The notes under the pieces are model-generated. The model had not been told where the DNA came from. It ran no database searches and saw only the letters and a list, made by a program, of their open reading frames with translations. From positions 1,488,001-1,552,000 of the forward strand of contig OX337229.1 in NCBI GenBank assembly GCA_946965045.2: a stretch of 64,000 nucleotides of DNA, read 5' to 3'. Below are positions 1-10,405 of the stretch, piece by piece; position 1 is the first letter of the stretch; every line of letters begins with the position of its first letter. Source of the DNA: Epithemia pelagica. Its lineage: Eukaryota; Bacillariophyta; Bacillariophyceae; Surirellales; Surirellaceae. Position numbers and translations under genes: made by a program.

Positions 1-320
1 CTTTAGGTCCCCACCGGGCACTTTTTCCATATCTGCCATCGTCATCGAGTTCTCTCTCATCATTGTAGGGTCTTTTTTTTTTTTGCGATTTGGCCGCTAG
101 ATTGCCCGTTGGCCGGTACATTCACCATGCGATTTCTCCACCAATACTTGACCAATTGCCATGAAATTAGAATATGTTATCGACCTTAGTGTAAATAAAA
201 ACACAACTGACCCATATAGGCTATCCCCAAGCATAGGATGCAAACGAGCTTCCACACCATTGCGTCGATTTTTCGACGTGGCACGGACCACATGAGATTA
301 GCCTACTCATTCATCGAAGT
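1..320. repeat. Outer terminal inverted repeat, left copy
   Basis: This segment matches the reverse complement of 13441-13768 with only scattered substitutions and length changes in a T-run near 72-84. It contains no convincing gene. A 64-codon minus-strand frame (97-291) lies wholly in the repeat and is probably chance. The match starts at base 1, so the repeat may extend to the left of the window. Confidence 0.9.
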
Positions 321-1665
321 CAGCTCCATGGATATGGCCGCTCCAGACGTCCTACTTAGTAGTCTTTTATGTTAGGCTCTACTTTAGCGATCTGAGGTAT
401 CAGATCGATCATCGGTGATATGGCCATTGAGAAAAGGCGATCCATCGATGGACGCTTCTTTTCGACGCATCACACACAACAGGAGTTTTCGACCAAAGGA
501 TGACGAGACCTGGCTCCATGGATATGGCCGCTCCAGACGTCCTACTTAGTAGTCTTTTATGTTAGGCTCTACTTTAGCGATCTGAGGTATCAGATCGATC
601 ATCGGTGGTATGGCCATTGAGAAAAGGCCATCCATCGGTGGACGCTTCTTTTCGACGCATCACACACAACAGGAGTTTTCGACCAAAGGATGACGAGACC
701 CAGCTCCATGGATATGGCCGCTCCAGACGTCCTACTTAGTAGTCTTTTATGTTAGACTCTACTTTAGCGATCTGAGGTATCAGCTTGATCATCGGTGGTA
801 TGGCCATTGAGAAAAGGCGATCCATCGATGGACGCTTCTTTTCGACGCATCACACACAACAGGAGTTTTCGACCAAAGGATGACGAGACCCGGCTCCATG
901 GATATGGCCGCTCCAGACGTACTACTTCTTTGACCGTTACTATAGAGACTAAGTTAGGTTATACAAGTCTCAGATCCGGCATAGGGGCCATGGTCCTCAT
1001 GATCGAGGCGATCATCCATGGACAATTATTCGTCGTGCCACGGAGCACAAGGATTTTGGACCAATGGATGATGCCATGCCAATATTCGACAATGGTTCCT
1101 CTGGACGTCCTACTTTTTTGCCCGTTACTATAGAGACTAAGTTAGGTTATACAAGTCTCAGATCCGGCGTAGGGGCCATGGTCCTCATGATCGAGGCGAT
1201 CATCCATGGACAATCATTCGTCGTGCCACGGAGCACAAGGATTTTGGACCAATGGACAATGCCATGCCAATATTCGACAATGGTCCCTCCGGACGTCCTA
1301 CTTTTTTGACCGTTACTATAGAGACTAAGTTAGGTTACACAAGTCTCAGATCCGGCGTAGGGGCCATGGTCCTCATGATCAAGGCGATCATCCATGGACA
1401 ATCATTCGTCGTGCCACGGAGCACAAGGATTTTGGACCAATGGACGATGCCATGCCAATATTTGACAATGGTCCCTCTGGACGTCCTTCTTTTTTGCCCG
1501 TTACTATAGAGACTAAGTTAGGTTACACAAGTCTCAGATCCGGCTTAGGGGCCATGGTCCTCATGATCGAGGCGATCATCCATGGACAATCATTCGTCGT
1601 GCTACGGAGCACAAGGATTTTGGACCAATGGACGAAGCCGCGCTATGATCCAACTCTAAAGCTTA
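321..1665. repeat. Left subterminal tandem array: 190-bp A units then 188-bp B units
   Basis: A units start at 321, 511, 701 and 891 (exactly 190 bp apart), each opening with GCTCCATGGATATGG. From ~900 the array switches to B units. Their CCGTTACTATAGAG landmark falls at 934, 1122, 1310 and 1498 (exactly 188 bp apart). A and B units share a core around GACGTCCTACTT and CCATGG sites. The array decays near 1650. Open frames across it (795-1727) repeat the same peptide and are not genes. Confidence 0.93.
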
Positions 1666-1714
1666 TGTTTCCATATTTATCGTCATTGCTATACTTGACA
1701 GGCTTAACTATCAT

Positions 1715-2227
1715 TTATTTGCCATAGGTGTCGAAGAGGAAGTCACCGTCATCTTGTTGAGTCTCGGCAAAGTCGAACGAAAGATCGCTGTCTACAGCAG
1801 TTCCACGGGAAGATGCACTCTTGAGGCTACGTATGGAGGCGGTGCTCAGGGTGGATAAACGGGACAAAGGCTTCTGATTGTCTTCAGGGATGGGGCTGAT
1901 CTCATCAGCAAACTTGATCTTGGAATGGCGCACTGGAGTGTTGCTCCCTCCGTTCGATCCATGTTCCAGGAAATCGTCTCTCATCTTGAGGATTGATGAT
2001 CGACTCATTTCCACACCAATTGCATCACACCCGAGCAAGATCTCCTTCTTCTTCTCCGTATCTACGGCTTTCGCATTGTCGTCGTTGTTGTTGTTCTTGT
2101 TGTTCTTGTGGGCACCTTTTTGGGTTGGGCGCATAGTGGGTTTGGATGCACCAGTTGTGACAACACTTTTGGTCGTACGGCCTTGGAGCCTCGCACTAAC
2201 ACGGCGCTTGTCGATGTAGAGCGACAT
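1715..2227 (-). CDS. Hypothetical basic/disordered protein, 170 aa
   Basis: The complete frame runs from an ATG at 2227 to a stop at 1715. The product is unrecognised. Its N-terminal third is basic (KRR, RLQGR, TKK-type patches), followed by an Asn/Lys-rich linker around residues 40-50. The C-terminal half is Ser-rich and acidic, ending in a DDGDFLFD-type tail, with no transmembrane segment or signal peptide. Composition suggests a disordered nuclear or regulatory protein, which is inference only. It is transcribed away from the 2717-3253 gene across a shared ~490-bp spacer, directly inside the left arm of the large element, so it may be a passenger or accessory transposon gene. Confidence 0.5.
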   Translation of the reverse strand: MSLYIDKRRVSARLQGRTTKSVVTTGASKPTMRPTQKGAHKNNKNNNNDDNAKAVDTEKKKEILLGCDAIGVEMSRSSILKMRDDFLEHGSNGGSNTPVRHSKIKFADEISPIPEDNQKPLSRLSTLSTASIRSLKSASSRGTAVDSDLSFDFAETQQDDGDFLFDTYGK

Positions 2228-2716
2228 GTCTTTCTTTCTTTGTCCTTGCTTTTGTCGTCTGTTTTCTTTTCCTTGCTGTCCTTTATGCCTTTATGGGAAG
2301 GTTGCTCTTGTTATTTGATTGATGATCGACCAGTCGTCTCACATTAAAATCTTGTCGCGCTGTAAATTGTGGAGGGCACGCGCTTCAACGGATGGAACTT
2401 TTCTTAAGCATATCGTCACGTTGTTTTAATTAATCCCGAGTGGCAATTGTAGAAAGTCCCCACCGTTTCCCCCAAACCACAACTGCATTTTTATGCATGC
2501 CGACTGGATACCACGGACGTGTTCGTCCTTTCGTGCAGAGAGGAGAGAATTGATCGGCCATCTGAGTGGCAAGCTCCTCTAACTAAAGACTTTTCATTTG
2601 ACAATCCAATAAGGAGTAGGAAAAGAGGTAAGTGCCTATCTCAAACTTGTTTTGCACTGTGCGACTCATCGCGTCTCACCCTTCATATTTTCTACATTTA
2701 CGATGGACGAAGGACG
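2228..2716. promoter_or_regulatory. Divergent intergenic spacer between 1715-2227 and 2717-3253
   Basis: This 489-bp spacer lies between two divergently read frames and probably holds both promoters. It has pyrimidine-rich tracts and a GGTAAGT at ~2626 that could be a splice donor of a 5' untranslated exon for the rightward gene. No specific factor site can be defended. Confidence 0.35.
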
Positions 2717-3253
2717 ATGTCGGAATACGAGCACGAATCGCGCAATAGACTTCTCCTTGCAAATGGGTTCAACGTGATGCAAGATGACGGGAGCGAGATT
2801 CAGCTCCATGGTAGCCGAGCAACGATCTATGGCGAAGCGGGCGTGAATGTGTACGTCCAAGACGCCGCTGGTGATGGGAAAGGTGGAAAGGGGACGCTTG
2901 TGGTGGATCGAGGTGTCGTTCTTTTACAGCGCTCCAAGTACGGGAGCAACGGTGGGATGCTATCAATTAGCGCATTTGGTCGGGAGAAGATGGATGATTC
3001 GATGCCTGATGTTGTCATCCCAGTCGGATCGATCTACAAGAAAATACGCTCCAAGAAGTTCCGTTCCAAGAGCGGTTCCCTTGTCAAAGGAGAGCTCACG
3101 ATTGAAACGGCTCATTCTTTGGATACCAAGATGGCCATGGGGCCCATGGTCATTACTGTGCGGATGAGTGTTGTTGGGATGGCTACGTTCATGTCACTTT
3201 TTGATAAAGCGACAGAGACGTGGCCCCATCAGGAGAGCGTTCGTACCTATTAG
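2717..3253 (+). CDS. Hypothetical protein, 178 aa
   Basis: I place the start at the ATG at 2717 (MSEYEHES). The in-frame extension upstream to 2519 has a composition unlike the rest and contains a possible splice donor. The product is unrecognised. It is soluble, with alternating hydrophobic and polar stretches suggesting beta-structure: a Gly-rich middle segment, a VVDRGVVLLQR strand, a basic patch (KKIRSKKFRSKSG) near the centre, and a hydrophobic C-terminal stretch around MVITVRMSVVGMATFMSLFD. A compact beta-sandwich or PH-like fold is possible but unproven. It converges with the transposase gene, whose stop is at 3385, and sits inside the large element, so it may be cargo. Confidence 0.5.
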   Translation: MSEYEHESRNRLLLANGFNVMQDDGSEIQLHGSRATIYGEAGVNVYVQDAAGDGKGGKGTLVVDRGVVLLQRSKYGSNGGMLSISAFGREKMDDSMPDVVIPVGSIYKKIRSKKFRSKSGSLVKGELTIETAHSLDTKMAMGPMVITVRMSVVGMATFMSLFDKATETWPHQESVRTY

Positions 3254-3384
3254 TCGTAGGATCCCATAGCATATTACACTTGAGTACTAAGATTTCGATG
3301 TTACTAAGCTCCTAATCATAATTTATTAATATGCAAAGACATGAAACAATGTAGAGTCGACCTGGTTCTCATGTTCGGGACAAA

Positions 3385-6300
3385 TCAGTTGTGGTTTTCC
3401 TTTTGGCTTGCCGCAATAACACGGCACATGTGCTCTTCAAGGCAAGTCCGCACTTGGTCGGGACGAATACCCATGGAGGGCTTACACAAAGGAACTCCAA
3501 CTTTGGCTTCCCCGCGAAACATCTTGATTATATTGCAGCATGTTGGATGCCCGCACATTGATCTCGTGTCATTTTTACAAATAACACATTTGCGCTTCAC
3601 GGGCCGCTGGTCAGATAAAGACTTTTCTGCCTGTTCCACAACCTCATGACAAACCAGTGAATCATTGGTCAGATCAGACACCATGGAGTTAGGAGATGCA
3701 TTCCCCCCCCCCCCCCACATTGTGCACGCTCGATGGCACAGAAGTTGAGGGCCCAACAGTGTGTACCGAAAGCGGCGGACGACGTGTCACTGGGATGTTT
3801 GGTAACATGCCCGCCTTTCGATTGCTGCGATCATCGGAAAAGTTGTTTCTCAAAAGGTCGTTTGCGAGCATATCCGCGAAGTCTTCGATCGTAAAGCTCG
3901 AGAATGGTTCCGCTTGCAGATGAAAACGCATGCCAAGGTAACAATCAGACACTGTCATTCCGAACACCGTTGTCGCAATGCGAAACCATGGATCAACTGT
4001 TCTCCAGTACTGCTCGAGACGGAGGATGCCCTGACGCAGATGATTGTGACGGTCAATTTTATTCGCACACTTGAAGTACTGGGAAATACAGTCAGGCCGT
4101 TCGACTCTCCGGCTTTTGACATTGCCGAACTCATTGGTAAATCGAGCAATGTACGGACATCCCGGGATCGTTTTCCCCGCATTTTTAGTCATAACAAAGA
4201 GGAGGACCTTCTGTGAGTTGTACTTGTATCCGATTCCAACAAGCTTTACTCCCGTCTCAGGTGCCGTGCACTCCATGACGAGATAGGCGCCGGATGGGAA
4301 GTCCTTCATCTCCTTCTCAAGTTCGTCCTTGGGGAACCAAGAGTGGGCGGTCTTGACGGCACCAATCACTTCTTGGGCGTCTGGGTTGACCCCTTTCTCC
4401 TTATCCACGTAATACACGAGACCATCATCATCGTCGTCCTCCGTCTGCTCGTGCCACGTACACTTGAGGTTCTCGGCCATCTTGACACTTCCAAACCAAG
4501 AGTCTCCGATATAGAGGCATCGCTTGGAATCGAGTTGGGATTCATAGCGACCATTTAATTGCTGCCCTGAGTATTGCGAGCCCTCAATCAGTCGCAGAGT
4601 TGTCGCTCCAGTTACTCCCAAACCATCAACATACTTCTTCGCACGCATCGGGAGTCTGCCTTCTTGGATTTCAAGAAAGGTCAGACACCCAGTCGCAGTG
4701 TCTGCAGTCACCTGTCAAGGGAATATCACACAGTGAGTAACAAAGCTTCTGGAAATATCCTCTTCTCCATTTACTCACCTTGAATTCAGTTCCAAGAGGT
4801 TTGGGCTTCCGTGCCACGTAAGACAGATGTGGCAACAATGATGACTTGGTTGTCCGTGGTTGAAATGCACTCATGCATTCATCAAGCACTTGTGTCGCGG
4901 ATGCTGCGACTACGCCTCGGCGATTCTGATTAAAGCCGTCAATCAATGGACGGATTTCATTCCAGGGGTCAGTGGAGTCCCGTCCCGCAAAGGCATGCCT
5001 GAGATGCTCTTTGATATCCATGAACCGACGCTCAGCAATAAAGTTTTCGCCTTTTGTACCGAGATTCACTGTGGACGACAGCCGTCGTTGTTCAGGCTTC
5101 TGGAAAAGAGCCTTTCCTCCCTTTTTGAGGGGATTGGCAGAGAGGATCACTCCCCATACAACCCACCATTCTTTCTCTGTCACGGGTCGAATCTTCTTCT
5201 TTTTATGGCGAGAAGGGTTTGTTCGCTCTAAGAATAAATTAAGGTTTTTTAGCTGATCACGCCAATTTCCTGTAATGGATGAGCAAATTGATAGAAAAAT
5301 GAGACATGGACTAAAGGGCATTCAAGAAAAAGAGTGCTGACTTACCAGGCCAGAAATGAATCAACAAGTCAAGAAAGGGGTACTTGTACTCAATATTATC
5401 TGCGCTAATTTCGTACGGAGCCATTTTCCCCAAAAAGTCGAAGCCTATAATTCCAACAGCCTCTTGGTATTCGGTGACTGACTCATCGGGAGACGAATCC
5501 CGTACAATCTTCCATACGAAAGTTCGGTTGTCGTCGGGCTTTCGGAGTTGGGTATGCTTGATATCTATGGTCGCTTCCTCATCTCCATCAAAATGCACCG
5601 TCCACAGGTTTCCTTGAGTAGCATCTGGATCCTTTCTTCCGCTGATGACTATCCCGTATCGAGGATTCGCACCCCTCTCGGAAACTCTATCCCCGACCTC
5701 AATCCCTTTCTTCTTTGGAGGTTTCATGGTCACTTTCCAGTTGGACGTAATGAGATGCTGTTTTCGAGCCCTATAGGCCGCGAATCTCTGACGGTGAATG
5801 TCGTCGTCTTGTTCAACAAGGGCCCCGAGAGCCATTGCATTGGCTTGCTCAGCCCCTTCATTCTCAAGATCTGCATCAAGCTCCGTTGGATCTTCAGCGG
5901 CTTCATTATCCGCTGCTGCAACCGACGAGTCATCCTCATCGGCGGCGGCAGCGGCCGCTGCCTCGGCAATAACAGCAGCACCACCTTCCTCTTCATCATT
6001 TGCATTGCCTTCATTGGTTGGGGGCCCGTGGTCTACATTCTCCGCTTCCGCAGCTTGCGCTATGATGTTCGGATTGATGTTCGTCTTCGTGTTCGCTATG
6101 ATGTTCGTCTTCGTCTTGGTCCACATCTGTCAAAATCGGTGGGTGAATTGTACTCGCTTCCGTGACGGGTGGCTCAGCTCCTGTCGTTGTCGTTGTCGTT
6201 GCCGCGGCCTCGGTTGCGGTTGCGGTTACGGCCACGGTCTCCGTTGCAGTTGCGGCCACGGTCTCGGTTGCAGTTGCAGTTGCGGTTGTAGTTGTTGTTG

Positions 6301-6808
6301 TTGTTGTTGCGGCTGCGGCTGCGGTTGCGGTTGCAGTTGCGGGCTCGGTTGCGGCTGCGGCTGCGGTTGTGGTTGTGGTTGTGGTTGTGGTTGTTGTTGC
6401 GGCTGCGGCTGCGGCTGCGGTTGCGGTTGCAGTTGCGGTCTCGGTTGCGGCTGCGGCTGCGGTTGTGGTTGTGGTTGTTGTTGCGGCTGCGGCTGCGGCT
6501 GCGGTTGCGGTTGCGGTTACGGCCACGGTCTCGGTTGCGGCTGCGGTTGTGCTTACGGCTGTTTCATCTGGGTCCGGTACGGGTTCCCCAGGAAAGCGCT
6601 CATCTTTCTTTATTTTCCGTAGTCTCTTGGACGTGGCTTCTTCTATCTGGTCAGTAGGATTGCCTTGCCTGTCTACTACAGCAACACGCCACTTTTGCAA
6701 ATCAAGGGCCTCAATAATAATACATGCCCTGTCTCCTTGTCGTATGTAGCATTTCGTTCCAACTCCTAAAGGTGCTTTCTGATCTTTCGCCTTCTGCGTC
6801 GTGGGCAT
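3385..6808 (-). CDS. PiggyBac-type (DDE_Tnp_1_7) transposase, spliced, with one frame break
   Basis: The proposed structure is exon 1 at 6808-6557, exon 2 at 6126-5346, exon 3 at 5269-4779 and exon 4 at 4711-3385. The three introns have GT..AG ends and keep the frame. The product would be ~940 residues. Two small SH3/Tudor-like segments occupy the N-terminus (GTKCYIRQGD and GDRVSERGANPRYGIV regions). The DDE core shows the three aspartates expected of piggyBac: VLDECMSAF, YIGDSWFGS and NKIDRHNHL, the last followed by the family's LEQYW helix. The C-terminus carries a cysteine-rich cross-brace (KCVICKN..MCGHPTCC..CLEEH). That domain is out of frame because of a run of 14 G (3703-3716 on the plus strand as C). 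One base more or less would restore the reading frame, so a sequencing error, a recent mutation or slippage are all possible. The piggyBac assignment is firm; activity is unknown. Confidence 0.85.
3703..3716. repeat. Homopolymer C14/G14 inside the transposase
   Basis: Fourteen consecutive C on the plus strand separate the frame encoding the DDE core (ending at 3689) from the frame encoding the C-terminal cysteine-rich domain (upstream frame from 3756). It is the only frame break in the spliced transposase. Confidence 0.95.
4712..4778 (-). other. Intron 3 of the piggyBac transposase (67 bp)
   Basis: On the minus strand it begins GTGAGTAA and ends TTGACAG. Removing it joins GTEFK to VTADT in frame, exactly where piggyBac proteins run continuously. 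Confidence 0.88.
5270..5345 (-). other. Intron 2 of the piggyBac transposase (76 bp)
   Basis: On the minus strand it begins GTAAGTCAG and ends with a pyrimidine-rich tract and CATTACAG. Splicing joins LIHFWPG to NWRDQ in frame. Confidence 0.88.
6127..6556 (-). other. Intron 1 of the piggyBac transposase, filled by a simple repeat
   Basis: The donor GTAAGC lies at 6556-6551 and the acceptor CCGATTTTGACAG ends at 6127. Both flanking exons are in phase 0. The 430-bp intron is mostly (GCNACN)n hexamer-like repeat (~6180-6555). This explains the long Ala/Thr, Ala/Val and Cys/Gly frames that appear there on both strands. Splicing is inferred from the sites and the restored frame. Confidence 0.7.
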
Positions 6809-7213
6809 CTTTGATTATCTTTCTCTACCGCTTTGTCTCGCGTCTCTATTCTGAGCAATGTAAAAGGTAAAGGAAGACAATTTCCATCGTGGGTCGAAAG
6901 CAAATTTTCGATTTGGAAACATGGTTGTTGAATGAACTGTGGATCGATGTTGGAGGGAAAACCTCTCAGTTTGTGACGCAGTCGCATGTCGCATCAGTCA
7001 ACATACCGAAAAATGTGCCTAATGCAGTCGCAGCAGTCAACGCACCAAAAATGTGGCTTTGCCATGCGCACAGGGCATAAGTAAGTTTGTATTCTCAAAA
7101 GCGTTACTCAATTTTAGTTCAAGTCAACTGTGGATCGTGGTGTTTCGTCGCGTTTCAAGTGTTCGACCGACGAAGGAAACCTTTTGTTGAACACGAGAAT
7201 AAAACGATAAACG
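6809..7213. promoter_or_regulatory. Bidirectional promoter region with a short direct repeat
   Basis: This spacer of ~405 bp separates the divergent transposase (start 6808) and SET/oxygenase gene (start 7214). It holds an imperfect direct repeat at ~6977-7016 and ~7023-7056. Both copies read GCAGTCGCA, then CAGTCAAC, then ACC and AAAATGTG. A shared control region for transposase and cargo is inferred. Confidence 0.45.
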
Positions 7214-7274
7214 ATGCCAACGAGGTTTGATACTCTTTTGGATGCTGTAGACACTGTCTCACAGGCAGCCGCAC

Positions 7275-7318
<44 letters not shown>

Positions 7319-9898
7319 GCAACAGCAGCAACAGCAGCAACAACAGCAGCAACAACAGCAGCAACAGCAGACGAAGCGCCCGAAGAGGAGATGACAACAA
7401 CGAAGGAAGCGACACCAACAGCGGGTCATCATCGGTTTCTTTCGGACGCAGATCTTGCTATGGTGACCGAAAATAGGATTGCGGAGAGTCGTCGAGGCAA
7501 TCTGAAGGATGATAGTGACAAAGCCTACAGCGTCACGCACCGTGCGGTGAGTCAGCGCCTCGTTGACCGACGTAAAGAGGCCTACAGGACCGCCGTCGCA
7601 GCAGTGAAGCGCATTAAGAGCTCTACGCGAGATCCGCGTACCAATTTCATCCAAGGACTCACACATCTGGCCTCTACAATCCACGAAAGTGATGTGCTTC
7701 TCAACGCATACGGAGAGTTCGTCTCGCAGAAGATTAGCGTAACATTTTCGGTGAAAGCTGCTCCCATTCGGAAATCAGGGACAGGTATCAAGAAGGAGGT
7801 CGATGAGTACGGTGTCGAACTCGGAACAAATGCACCGAGATCTGTGGGAATTGGGATTCCGTTGAAGCAACACCGAGGGAAAAAAATGAACGTTTTCCCG
7901 AATGTCAGTTTCACGCTCGACCATGACCCGGAGTTCAACATTATGCTGGGAAAAACACCTCTCTTTGTTGTGAAGAAGTCGAAGGTCAAAGTCAAAGACG
8001 GAAAAGACGGTGGATTTGGTATTTTTGCAGCGCAGGAATACAAAGAAGGAGAGGTGATAGGTGTCTATGCAGGACAGGATGTAACAACAAAACTTGTCCC
8101 GCGGAGCGAGTACTCGCTTCAATTTGGAGCCAACGATGAACCACGCACCGTTCAACCTGACAACGAGAACTATTTTTTCATGGGATTCCATCTGAGCAAC
8201 GATCCCTACTACGACCTCTACGACAAGGGTGAAGTCCCCAACGAAGCAGATGAAATGTACAACATTAAAGTGGAAAAAAATCTTCTCGTCCGCGCAATCA
8301 GGGACATCGACGAGGGCAAAGAGTGTTTCTTGTTCTACAACATCACCCAGGAGAATGCAATGCAAGCTTCATCCTACATCCCTCGCGAGGGCGCAGGAAA
8401 GAAGCGTGGTAGATCCACTGGCGGGGAAGAGAGCGAAGATTTGCCGGGAAAGAAGAAGAACAAGAAGAAGCCAAATACACGTCGTTCTGGTGAGGCGGAT
8501 TCTCCAGTGCAGCTCTCTGAACATGGTCCGGTGGATGATGCTCCTGTTGTTTTTCCGATTCCTCAGGTCACTACTCCTGCCATTGCTGCCACTGCGACTG
8601 CCCCTGTTCCTCTTGGTTCCCCTCCTCCAGCCCGTGGTCTTGTCCCTGCTCACGACCATCAAACCTACGGCCAATCTCCTCCGTACCAACATCCACAGCA
8701 GCCTCCACCGTACTATCATCCTCCACGCCAACCTCCTCTGTACCAATCTCCTCCCCACTATCAGCAGTCCGCATTCGCGTCGGTGCACTACCCAGGGCAA
8801 AGTCAGCCTCATTACTCGCCGGCCTACGGGCAGCCACCTTATGGAGAATATGGGCAGGTACCACCACAGCCCATTCATCCTTCCCATCACCCGGTAATCC
8901 ATCATCTCTCCAGTCCGGGAGGATCGGCAGCTCCGTCACTCGAGCGCATTGAAGATTCCGTCGTCAAACAAGCGACTACAGAGCAGCAAGTGAAGGAACT
9001 GCACCGGAAGCATGCCCATTTGTTGGTCGATCTCGAGGGTGACCGCCGAGGACGTTTTGTGGTGGTTGCGAAGGAGCTGCTTGATATGTTGCGTCTACCG
9101 TGGTGTCTCGGAACGGACAGGCACGGAAAGGACAAGATCACGAAGAGGATGCGAGGGGTTCAAAACTTCTCGAAGCAAATTCAAATGCGCATGCAGGAAA
9201 ATGAAGGTTTTGTGATGAGCCATGACTTTAGCGCCTACTCTAAGGACGAGCTAGCTGCAATGACGAAGAATTTCAAGACAGTTCTCGCTCAAGCCCTTGT
9301 GGAGATGGGCTACGCAGCAGACGTCTCGTTTGCGGACGGAATCCAGATTCACCTGTCCTTTATCAAGACCGAAGAGCCAAAAGTCCAAGAGCCGCACCTG
9401 GACTTCATGTGGGAAGTTGTCACGCCGAGTTCCAATGACCTTTTGCCCGGTGAGAGCCCGAGATTGAAAGGAGTGACAACTCGGGGAGTGGGAAAGAAAA
9501 AGGCACCGTTCAAAGAACGTGTCCCGTTTGTTGTCTTCATGCCCCTGACGGAAGCCGGCATGGCCATGGAAATATGGCAGCATCGTAACAACCACACTGC
9601 CAAACTCCATCAGCTGGGTGAGATGGTTGAGATCCCTTATAGAACGATGCTGCTTACGCGAGGCGATACCGTTCACGCAGGAGGCTTCGTGAATGGTACC
9701 CAAGGTGATCCACGTGCCCATTTCTACGTGTACCAAGGACGCGATGAGACTGTCCATACATACCCACCCAGAAACAACTATGAATTACCGACCGAATATA
9801 AGATGAATGATCGTCTCGCAAAATTCTACAAGCACGGTCACAACATCCCTTACTCCTCACCAACGAAAGTGCTCGGTGGACTCGATTTGAACAATTGA
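7214..9898 (+). CDS. SET-like domain / 2OG-Fe(II)-oxygenase-like fusion protein, 894 aa
   Basis: A single uninterrupted frame starts at the ATG at 7214. Residues ~20-55 are an Ala/Thr tract encoded by CAG/CAA-type repeats. A SET-like domain spans ~255-380, with the opening GGFGIFAAQEYKEGEVIGVYAG and closing DIDEGKECFLFYN. The usual NHxCxPN pseudoknot is replaced by a diverged NEADEMYN stretch, so methyltransferase activity is uncertain. A Lys-rich region and a Pro/Tyr/Gln-rich linker (~430-570) follow. The C-terminal part (~690-850) has the spacing of a double-stranded beta-helix oxygenase: PHLDF (HxD) near 727, GDTVHAGG (second His) near 818, and an Arg in the RAHFYVY strand. This would be a protein or nucleic-acid modifier. 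It is divergent from the transposase, which suggests transposon cargo acting on chromatin (inference). Confidence 0.75.
7271..7372 (+). repeat. CAG/CAA trinucleotide repeat in the SET/oxygenase gene
   Basis: This interrupted CAG/CAA repeat is read in the Ala/Thr phase (GCA/ACA). It should be length-variable between alleles. The opposite strand gives a meaningless Leu/Cys run. Confidence 0.9.
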
Positions 9899-10405
9899 GA
9901 CTTATTAGTTTATAGCTGCATGTAATACTTTAGTTCATTGTTGTGTTGAATGAGCTCTCGGACATGGTTTCTTGTCTCTCTCGTCTCTCGTCACTTGTGT
10001 CTGCGATCTTGATCAGTTGACTTGCAATAAAATTCATCTGTGGATTGGGGGAAATTTGGGGGACGTGTGACATATTCCCTCCAACTCTCCTCCGACTACC
10101 CATGCTATGCCTGGCTATCATGCTGATGAGCGACCGAAAGATACGACGCCCTCAAGTAAGCACTCTAGCGCTCGAAAATTTATGGAGAGAAGGAGTGAAT
10201 TATACACTATTGATCTATATAGAATAGTGTTCGAAGAGTTGACGCTTGGGAGTCATTGGTTACTTGGTGGCATCGCCTTCCCAAAAAATTCCGAACAAGC
10301 AGCCACAAAACAAAAGATCTTCTCCCTCCCAACACTTTCATTGACTGGTACGGGGCGGGATTAGATTTGTCGGTCCTCAGTCCTGCCATCACTTGCAGTA
10401 AAAGC
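9899..10405. other. Intergenic spacer, no gene seen
   Basis: No coding frame here has coding character. The in-frame extension of the next gene up to 10256 is possible, but I prefer the internal ATG at 10406. The segment should contain the 3' end of the SET/oxygenase transcript and the promoter of the acidic protein gene. Confidence 0.5.

Noticed and set aside
795-1727. Overlapping ~80-110-codon frames in the left arm with nearly identical peptides
   Set aside because: They repeat with the 188-bp satellite unit and recur inverted in the right arm; no start context or domain supports a gene.
5798-6749. Long plus-strand frames rich in Cys/Gly, Ala/Val or Leu/Arg
   Set aside because: They are readings of the GCNACN simple repeat inside the proposed transposase intron and of the opposite strand of the transposase exons.
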